5,598 nucleotides of DNA from Lachnospiraceae bacterium (GTDB lineage: Bacteria; Bacillota; Clostridia; Lachnospirales; Lachnospiraceae). Below, piece after piece: positions 1-4,376 of the stretch; within the stretch, counting starts at the first letter, position 1; every line of letters begins with the position of its first letter. The stretch is taken from assembly GCA_009774535.1 (NCBI GenBank), contig VSNY01000220.1, forward strand, positions 1 to 5,598, given 5' to 3'. The position numbers and the translations under genes are program-made. The notes below the pieces were generated by a model. It did no database searches, had not been told where the DNA came from, and was given only the letters and a program-made list of their open reading frames with translations.

Positions 1-195
1 TTGCGGATCAGCCGAATCCTCACATCTTTTTTACAATACTCCGACATCCACTGGTAAAACGGCTTCTGCGATCCGTCCTCACAAATAATCAGTTCAAAAT
101 CCGTAAACGTCTGCCCCAAGATGGAATCAATCGCACATGCAGCCTGTATGTTCTTTTCATTAATACGTCCCCATTAAAAAGGATAGTTCCGGCAT
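1..195 (-). pseudogene. Family 2 glycosyltransferase, 5' end, frameshifted and cut by window edge
   Basis: Read on the minus strand, an ATG at 195-193 follows a plausible ribosome site (AGGA 8 nt upstream) and encodes MPELSFLMGTY, then hits TAA. If the single T at 162 (minus-strand base) is skipped, the frame continues without a stop to base 1 (about 53 codons). It gives YNEKN, AIDSILGQTFTDFELIICED and then GS, the classic N-terminal nucleotide-sugar binding half of GT2 enzymes (the VSIIMGTYN start and the ICEDGS acidic motif). Such enzymes transfer sugars from nucleotide-sugar donors to cell-surface polymers at the membrane. The catalytic DxD region and the rest of the protein lie outside the window. 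I infer a disrupted gene. A sequencing error in an otherwise intact gene is the main alternative, and programmed frameshifting is unlikely because no slippery run is visible. The family call is fairly sure; the substrate is unknown. Confidence -1.
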
Positions 196-233
196 ATGGC
201 ATATCCTGCCACTTCGCACAAGAAATATTTCAT

Positions 234-262
234 TTGCACCCAGCCCCAATTTTTGCTATACT
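234..262 (+). promoter_or_regulatory. Sigma-A promoter of the ktrBA operon
   Basis: TTGCAC (234-239) and TATACT (257-262) are separated by exactly 17 bp, and the -10 is preceded by TGC, giving an extended -10 element. Transcription would start near 269, leaving a leader of about 36 nt before the ktrB ATG. It sits in the 109-bp divergent gap between the glycosyltransferase remnant and ktrB. Confidence -1.
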
Positions 263-294
263 ATTACCATTCCTGTAAGAAATGAATTATTTTC

Positions 295-299
295 GGAGG
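295..299 (+). promoter_or_regulatory. Ribosome binding site of ktrB
   Basis: GGAGG lies 5 nt before the ATG at 305 and fixes this start codon. The spacing is short but normal for Firmicutes. Confidence -1.
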
Positions 300-304
300 C
301 ATAA

Positions 305-1669
305 ATGAAATTTTTACGGAAGCATCTGACAACCACTCAGATCATCACACTTAGTTTTTTACTAGTTATCCTGCTAGGAACCATTCTGCTTGCCATTCCG
401 CCCGCATCCGCCGACGGCACGGCAACACCTATATCCGATGCGATGTTCACGGCCACCAGCTGTGTCTGCGTAACCGGACTGGTAACCGTAACGACCGCTT
501 CTCATTGGAGCCTGTTCGGGCATATCGTGATCCTGATTCTGATCCAGATCGGTGGTTTCGGCGTCGTAGCCATTGCGACCATCTTTCTGATGCTGCTTGG
601 AAAAAAGCTGTCCTTAAGCAACCGGATGTTACTTGGCGACGCTTTTAACCTGGAAACGATGCAGGGGCTTGTAAAATTCCTGCGGCGAATGGTTGGCGGA
701 ACATTTCTGGTAGAAGGCATCGGAGCGCTTTGCTACCTGCCTGTCTTTATGCCGGAATTCGGGCTAAAAGGCATCTGGTATGGTGTCTTCCACTCTGTAT
801 CTGCTTTCTGCAATGCGGGGATTGACCTGCTAGGACCAGACAGTCTGATTCCATACGTACACCGTCCCTGGATGAATCTGGTAACAATGACCTTGATTAT
901 CGTTAGTGGTCTCGGTTTTACGGTTTGGTTTGACGTCGTAGACATCTTAAAAAAGAAACTGCGCCGGGAAACCGGACATCGGCGGATCTGGGAACTGCTT
1001 TCCCTCCATTCTAAAATTGTACTAACCATGACATCCTTTTTACTTGTAGCAGGAGCTGCATGTTATTTTGTCTTTGAATACCATAATCCTGCAACGATGG
1101 GCAGCTTTACGCCCGGACAGAAACTGCTGGCCTCCTGCTTCCAGTCTGTCACCACACGAACCGCTGGCTTTGTGACGATCCCGCAAAAAGGACTTACGAC
1201 GCCTTCTACCATTATTACCTTATTTTTGATGTTTACCGGCGGTTCCCCTGTCGGCACGGCCGGAGGCGTCAAAACGACAACGCTTGCTGTGATCCTGCTG
1301 GTCGTTATCGCCACCATACGTGGGCGGGAAGATATTATTTGTTATAAAAGAAGGATTTCTTATAAAACTGCACGAAAAGCGCTTGCTGTCGCACTGATCA
1401 GCTTTTTAGCCAGCATTGCCGCCGTCATTATCCTGATGGTATTAGAACCCGGATCTGCAGCCGACCAGATTTTTGAAGTATACAGCGCGCTTGGCACCGT
1501 CGGGATTTCCAGAGACTATACTTCTGCTATAGGCATAGCCGGAAAGATCATCCTGTGCATTTGTATGTATCTGGGACGGATCGGGCCGGTTTCGATGGTG
1601 CTTGTATTTACGATGCGCGACCGTCAAATCGCTGCCAGACTGCCGGAAGAACATGTTGCAGTCGGTTAG
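305..1669 (+). CDS. ktrB: KtrB/TrkH-family potassium uptake channel subunit
   Basis: Membrane-embedded K+-translocating subunit that works as a dimer gated by a cytosolic RCK ring (KtrA, next gene). The 454 residues match KtrB length (TrkH is usually longer). The four M1-P-M2 repeats of the superfamily can be followed. Their filter glycines are visible: CVTGL (G58), FCNAGI (G172), TRTAGF (G288) and GTVGIS (G400). The third repeat's second helix is broken by the small-residue loop TGGSPVGTAGGVKTTT (311-326), the intramembrane gate of TrkH/KtrB. The last repeat has GRIGP with R425, the conserved pore-facing arginine. Charged stretches such as ILKKKLRRE (214-222) are cytosolic loops. No truncation or frameshift is seen. 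It is the first gene of an operon with ktrA 15 nt downstream. Whether the coupling ion is Na+ or H+ cannot be read from the sequence; trkH is an equally common label. Confidence -1.
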   Translation: MKFLRKHLTTTQIITLSFLLVILLGTILLAIPPASADGTATPISDAMFTATSCVCVTGLVTVTTASHWSLFGHIVILILIQIGGFGVVAIATIFLMLLGKKLSLSNRMLLGDAFNLETMQGLVKFLRRMVGGTFLVEGIGALCYLPVFMPEFGLKGIWYGVFHSVSAFCNAGIDLLGPDSLIPYVHRPWMNLVTMTLIIVSGLGFTVWFDVVDILKKKLRRETGHRRIWELLSLHSKIVLTMTSFLLVAGAACYFVFEYHNPATMGSFTPGQKLLASCFQSVTTRTAGFVTIPQKGLTTPSTIITLFLMFTGGSPVGTAGGVKTTTLAVILLVVIATIRGREDIICYKRRISYKTARKALAVALISFLASIAAVIILMVLEPGSAADQIFEVYSALGTVGISRDYTSAIGIAGKIILCICMYLGRIGPVSMVLVFTMRDRQIAARLPEEHVAVG

Positions 1670-1684
1670 GAAAGGAGAATTACT

Positions 1685-2347
1685 ATGAGAAAACAGGAAA
1701 GCAAAAAATCTTACGCCGTATTCGGGCTGGGTGAATTTGGGCGCAGTGTGGCGGAAGAATTGATGGAGGCCGGAGCGGATGTCCTGGCCATTGATAAAGA
1801 TGAAGACCTGGTCAGCGATATTGCGCCAAATGTGACTATGGCTGTCCAGGTAGACGCTACCGAGCTGCATGCCTTTGATACCCTCGGTCTTTCTAATATG
1901 GACGGTGTAATTGTAACTATTACAAGCTGCCTGGAAGCAAGCATTATGGCTATTATGGCGGCAAAGGAAGCCGGGGTGCCGTTTATCCTCGCCAAATCCC
2001 GCAACGCGACAATGACTTCCATCCTGGAACGGATCGGAGCCAACAAAATTGTAACACCGGAACGGGACGGCGGCATCCGCGTTGCGCGCAATATCGTAAA
2101 CGGAAATTTTATTGACTTTTTTGAACTGTCCAAACGGGTCCGCATGGTAGAGATCTCCGTAAAACCGGAATGGATCGGAAAAAACTTAAAAGAACTCTCT
2201 CTGCGCCAAAAACATAAGCTGAACGTCGTAGCGCTGCGGCGGGACACCGAACTTACCACCGATGTCAATCCGGACCTGCCGTTTCGGAAAGGAGACACGA
2301 TACTGGTAACTATTGATAAAAAATATATAGGAGAGCTGATTTCCTGA
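1685..2347 (+). CDS. ktrA: KtrA/TrkA-type RCK regulatory subunit of K+ uptake
   Basis: Cytosolic gating subunit that assembles into an octameric ring under KtrB and opens or closes the pore on nucleotide binding. The RCK_N Rossmann domain (about residues 8-130) starts with GLGEFG (14-19), the GxGxxG nucleotide-binding loop. D37 in AIDKDE ends the second strand and contacts the ribose, and VQVDATE (54-60) is the usual third-strand motif. A smaller RCK_C (TrkA_C) domain covers about 135-218; in some Firmicutes it binds c-di-AMP, which cannot be shown here. At 220 aa it has a single RCK unit, as in KtrA, unlike the doubled TrkA of Proteobacteria. AAAGGAG (1671-1677) lies 7 nt before the ATG, and the gap from ktrB is 15 nt, so the two are co-transcribed. 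Confidence -1.
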   Translation: MRKQESKKSYAVFGLGEFGRSVAEELMEAGADVLAIDKDEDLVSDIAPNVTMAVQVDATELHAFDTLGLSNMDGVIVTITSCLEASIMAIMAAKEAGVPFILAKSRNATMTSILERIGANKIVTPERDGGIRVARNIVNGNFIDFFELSKRVRMVEISVKPEWIGKNLKELSLRQKHKLNVVALRRDTELTTDVNPDLPFRKGDTILVTIDKKYIGELIS

Positions 2348-2348
2348 T

Positions 2349-2720
2349 ATGCCAAACTCTATCGCTTCCATTTTAAAACAGGCAAGAAAAGCATCCGGTC
2401 TGTCCGTAAAAGACATTGCAGCCTATTTAAACAATAACGGATTCCGCCTTTCCTCAAAAACCATTTACGGATATGAAAGCGGCATCAGTATGCCAAACGC
2501 AGATGTATTTGTCGCGCTCTGCCAGCTTTACCACTACGATCCCTCTGGCGGCGCCGCAGATGAATGGTCTGCGGTAAGTGCGGATGAACGTTCTTTTTTA
2601 GACGATTATAAACAATTAGACCCGCGCGGACAGGAATTTATCCGGACTGTACTGGCCCATGAAAAAGAACGTGTCTGTAAGCTCAGAGAGTTGGAACATG
2701 CGCATTCTGAACATATGTAA
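2349..2720 (+). CDS. XRE-family helix-turn-helix regulator, coupled to ktrA
   Basis: A 123-aa putative DNA-binding protein. Residues about 5-60 form an HTH_3/XRE domain: ILKQARKASGLSVKDIAAYL begins it, the recognition helix follows in LSSKTIYGYESG, and the domain ends with the common MPNADVFVALCQLY helix. The tail (about 75-115, with LDDYKQLDPRGQEFIRTVL) is the acidic helical C terminus seen in small repressors of Firmicutes and their prophages, probably for dimerisation. The ATG begins 1 nt after the ktrA stop. The only purine-rich site (AGGAGAG, 2329-2335) is 13 nt away, so translational coupling to ktrA is likely. An in-frame TGA at 2337 rules out an earlier start. The target is unknown; control of the K+ operon or of a nearby gene is inference. 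Confidence -1.
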   Translation: MPNSIASILKQARKASGLSVKDIAAYLNNNGFRLSSKTIYGYESGISMPNADVFVALCQLYHYDPSGGAADEWSAVSADERSFLDDYKQLDPRGQEFIRTVLAHEKERVCKLRELEHAHSEHM

Positions 2721-2859
2721 ACAAATAAGCGGCATTCGTGAAATTATCAAGTTCCTTTCCGTTATGACTGAAATACTTTGAATCCAATTAATATGTCAAA
2801 AATTTCTTTTTTAAAGACCAAGCTGCATCAACTATCAGAATAATCAGAAAGGAGAATTT
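2721..2859. other. Intergenic gap, no clear signal
   Basis: This stretch is AT-rich and separates the XRE gene from rpn. I see no GC-stem terminator with a U-run after the XRE gene and no convincing -35/-10 pair. TTGAAT (2778-2783) lacks a matching -10, and AATACT (2772-2777) lacks a -35. Read-through from the ktr operon into rpn is therefore possible. Confidence -1.
2848..2856 (+). promoter_or_regulatory. Ribosome binding site of rpn
   Basis: AAAGGAGAA is centred 5-6 nt before the ATG at 2860 and supports that start. It is a slightly weaker match to the anti-Shine-Dalgarno than the internal AGGAGG site further down the same gene. Confidence -1.
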
Positions 2860-3741
2860 ATGTCTGATTTTTTAATGAAGCCCAAAATTGATTTTGCTTT
2901 TAAAGAAATCATGGAAAACGAAAAAGCACGTACCGGTTTCCTGGCTGCTGTCCTTCAATTAGACCCCAAGGACATCAAAGAAACGCGCATTTTAAACACC
3001 AACCTGCGCAAAGCCCACGAAAACGACAAGCTGGGCATCCTCGACGTCAGAATTTTAATGAATGACGATACGCATATCGATACCGAAATCCAGTTGTCAG
3101 AACTTAAGATCTGGGGCGACCGCGCATTGTTTTATATTTCCAGGATGTACACAGACCAGATCGAAAAAGGACAAAACTATGACGTATTAAAAAAATGCGT
3201 CAGTATCAGTATCCTGGACTTTGTGCTGTTTGAAAACCAGCCGGAATTTTATTCCCGCTTCCACATCCTGGAGGACACCCGCCATTTCATCTATACCGAC
3301 AAAATGGAATTTCATGTCATCGAACTTCCAAAACTTGAAAAAGATGTGCGGGAAGACTCCGGCAGCCTGGAATTATGGGCAAAATTTATCAATGCTGAAA
3401 AACAGGAGGAACTTGCCATGATCGCTGAAAAAGACACTTACATCCAAAGCGCTTATGACCAGCTGCAGATCATCAGCCAGGACAAGCAAAAACGAATAGA
3501 ATATGAAGCCCGCCAAAAAGCCATACTGGATCATAACCAGTCTATATTGGAAGCTGAACAGCGCGGTGAACAGCGCGGTGAACAGCGCGGTGAACAGCGC
3601 GGAAGGGAGTATGAAGCTGTTTCTATTGCATTAAACCTAATTTCTCTCGGATTCGATGATGCAACGATTCAAAACGCAACACGCCTTTCACCGGATCAAA
3701 TAAAATCTTTGCGTAAAGAACGCACCAAAAATCACCTTTGA
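2860..3741 (+). CDS. Rpn-family PD-(D/E)XK nuclease / putative transposase
   Basis: Recombination-promoting nuclease (Rpn, PDDEXK_2) family, often labelled transposase. Members cut DNA and some act in phage defence. The start MKPKIDFAFKEIM (6-18) is the family signature for an N-terminal helix. The nuclease core shows D62 in LGILDVRI and E76-I-Q78 in DTEIQL, matching the D...E-x-Q active site of Rpn proteins, followed by the helix with RALFYISRMY (88-97). The domain ends around 180 at LELWAKFINAE. Residues 187-232 look helical and charged. 233-248 is a fourfold EQRG repeat, and 249-293 is a small helical tail (ALNLISLGFDDATI, LSPDQIKSL) of the type that oligomerises Rpn proteins. The 293 aa are full family length and no lesion is seen. 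It may make a second product from an internal start at codon 187. It has no obvious transposon ends. Confidence -1.
   Translation: MSDFLMKPKIDFAFKEIMENEKARTGFLAAVLQLDPKDIKETRILNTNLRKAHENDKLGILDVRILMNDDTHIDTEIQLSELKIWGDRALFYISRMYTDQIEKGQNYDVLKKCVSISILDFVLFENQPEFYSRFHILEDTRHFIYTDKMEFHVIELPKLEKDVREDSGSLELWAKFINAEKQEELAMIAEKDTYIQSAYDQLQIISQDKQKRIEYEARQKAILDHNQSILEAEQRGEQRGEQRGEQRGREYEAVSIALNLISLGFDDATIQNATRLSPDQIKSLRKERTKNHL
3404..3409 (+). promoter_or_regulatory. Internal Shine-Dalgarno inside rpn
   Basis: AGGAGG, a full match to the anti-Shine-Dalgarno core, lies 8 nt before an in-frame ATG (3418) in the rpn reading frame. It is stronger than the gene's own ribosome site. It falls directly after the nuclease domain. 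Confidence -1.
3418..3741 (+). CDS. Possible intragenic short Rpn (C-terminal product)
   Basis: Nested in-frame reading frame from M187 of the Rpn protein to its stop, 107 aa. It would lack the whole nuclease core (D62, E76, Q78) and keep the charged helix, the four EQRG repeats and the C-terminal helical domain. The start is supported by AGGAGG at 3404-3409 with 8-nt spacing. In E. coli, Rpn genes are reported to encode such short C-terminal proteins that bind and block the toxic full-length nuclease, so an antitoxin or immunity role is a fair analogy. I see no clear internal promoter, so it may be made from the full transcript. The caveat is that the surrounding KQEELAMIAEKD residues may be conserved for protein reasons, with the ribosome site arising from Glu codons by chance. 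Confidence -1.
   Translation: MIAEKDTYIQSAYDQLQIISQDKQKRIEYEARQKAILDHNQSILEAEQRGEQRGEQRGEQRGREYEAVSIALNLISLGFDDATIQNATRLSPDQIKSLRKERTKNHL
3556..3603 (+). repeat. Four 12-bp tandem repeats coding EQRG
   Basis: The unit GAACAGCGCGGT occurs three times perfectly (3556-3567, 3568-3579, 3580-3591), then once with a last-base change to A (3592-3603). Each unit encodes Glu-Gln-Arg-Gly, covering Rpn residues 233-248. Because 12 is a multiple of three, gain or loss of units by slippage would alter linker length without a frameshift. It lies in both the long and the putative short Rpn product. Confidence -1.
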
Positions 3742-3758
3742 TCCTGCTATCTCGTCGT

Positions 3759-3852
3759 ATGAAAACAGAAAAGAACTTTATGAACACAAATCCGACTATA
3801 CAGGAAGAACCCCGCGAAGAACTGCTGCATGGAAAAATCTATATCATAATGA
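3759..3852 (+). pseudogene. N-terminal remnant of a Uma2-family endonuclease-like protein
   Basis: A short open frame from ATG 3759 (or 3780) encodes a stretch containing EEPREELLHGKIYI then MS. This resembles the N terminus of Uma2 (DUF820, PD-(D/E)XK fold) proteins of Clostridia, where PREEL..GKIxxMSP precedes the active site. Past about 3852 the match ends and the frame runs through the inverted repeat to a TGA at 3912-3914 (51 codons from 3759). No ribosome site precedes either ATG and the catalytic part is absent, so I read it as a decayed fragment, not a gene. The match is from memory of the family motif and is short, so confidence is moderate. Confidence -1.
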
Positions 3853-3859
3853 GTATGTC

Positions 3860-3906
3860 AAAACAAAAAAGTTTTTACGGAAATGAAGTAAAAACTTTTT
3901 TGTTTT
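3860..3906. terminator. AT-rich bidirectional terminator hairpin
   Basis: A perfect 19-bp inverted repeat (arms 3860-3878 and 3888-3906) with a 9-nt loop. The right arm ends in a T-rich run on the plus strand, and the left arm gives a T-rich run on the minus strand. It lies between convergent genes (rpn from the left, the ABM gene from the right), so it can end transcription of both. The stem holds only a few G:C pairs, so its strength as an intrinsic terminator is uncertain. Confidence -1.
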
Positions 3907-3944
3907 CGTTTTGACCATCCTCGCATAATTGGGGAGTGTTGCGG

Positions 3945-4277
3945 TTACTTCTTAATAAAGCGGTTGTCTGCTTCCGGTATTCCTGCTTCGTCGGATACAT
4001 ATCGCTCCACTTTCATATGAAGGTCATATTTGATCCGAAGTTCCGCAATCTTTTCCATCATCGGAGACGCATGATGTTTATCAAGAGCCTGCTGATCTTT
4101 CCAGCAGTCAATCAGCAATACCGTTTCGGGTTCTTTTATGGAAAAATAATAGTCATACCTCAAATTCCCCTCTTCTTCACGGATTGCCGCAGCTATTTTG
4201 CTGCTTTCCATCTCTTCCGCAAATTTTCTTGCATTGCCATCCGTACCAGTATAATAAATATTCACAACTATGCCCAT
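3945..4277 (-). CDS. ABM-fold putative quinol monooxygenase
   Basis: A 110-aa cytosolic protein of the antibiotic biosynthesis monooxygenase (ABM, YgiN-like) superfamily, dimeric ferredoxin-like alpha+beta folds that act on quinols or as small-molecule binding or degrading proteins. The first strand IVVNIYYTG (3-11) is followed by helix FAEEMESSKIAAAIREEEGN. Then come the typical EEGNLRYDYYFS (35-46) and the strand TVLLIDCWKDQQALDKHHAS (52-71), which carries the conserved W and paired His of this family. It spans a full single-domain length. GGAGG (4286-4290 on the minus strand) lies 8 nt before the ATG. It is the downstream partner of the sulfite-reductase-like gene, 99 bp away, with no promoter of its own that I can recognise. 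Substrate unknown. Confidence -1.
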   Translation of the reverse strand: MGIVVNIYYTGTDGNARKFAEEMESSKIAAAIREEEGNLRYDYYFSIKEPETVLLIDCWKDQQALDKHHASPMMEKIAELRIKYDLHMKVERYVSDEAGIPEADNRFIKK

Positions 4278-4376
4278 TGTTATTTCCTCCGATCACATGA
4301 TTCTGAATTTCTATAAGTTCCGGCAAATGACCGCTGATATATCAAGGACAAGTACAAATACCACTCTTCTCCTGAT
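4278..4376. other. Short intergenic spacer, minus-strand pair
   Basis: These 99 bp separate the sulfite-reductase-like stop from the ABM start. They contain the ABM ribosome site, but no terminator hairpin and no convincing promoter pair, which supports co-transcription of the two genes. Confidence -1.

Noticed and set aside
241..290. Minus-strand promoter TTCATT-17 bp-TAGTAT for the glycosyltransferase
   Set aside because: Both hexamers are weak and overlap the complement of the strong plus-strand -10, so chance similarity is likely.
1711..2355. 214-codon open frame antisense to ktrA
   Set aside because: It mirrors the ktrA coding frame, has low-complexity Ser/Arg/Ile content, no domain motif and no ribosome site. 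The plus strand has a clear RCK protein.
2771..2799. Minus-strand TTGACA (2799-2794) with TATTTC/GTATTT downstream as a promoter
   Set aside because: The -10 match is poor and it would transcribe antisense into the XRE gene with no gene to serve.
3221..3421. 66-codon plus-strand frame inside rpn
   Set aside because: It is a +1 shadow of the nuclease frame with no ribosome site. The in-frame start at 3418 is the only internal start with a good site.
3556..3603. CRISPR-like array
   Set aside because: The 12-bp units are directly adjacent without spacers and lie in frame within a coding region, so this is a protein-coding tandem repeat.
3601..3613. GGAAGGGAGT followed by ATG at 3611, another possible internal start in rpn
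   Set aside because: The ATG is out of frame with rpn, and the Shine-Dalgarno-like run is too close to it. It is unlikely to be the short Rpn start.
3936..4316. 126-codon plus-strand open frame opposite the ABM gene
   Set aside because: It is the complement of the ABM protein frame, rich in Phe/Arg/Ser with no recognisable domain, and lies opposite a gene with a good ribosome site and family motifs.
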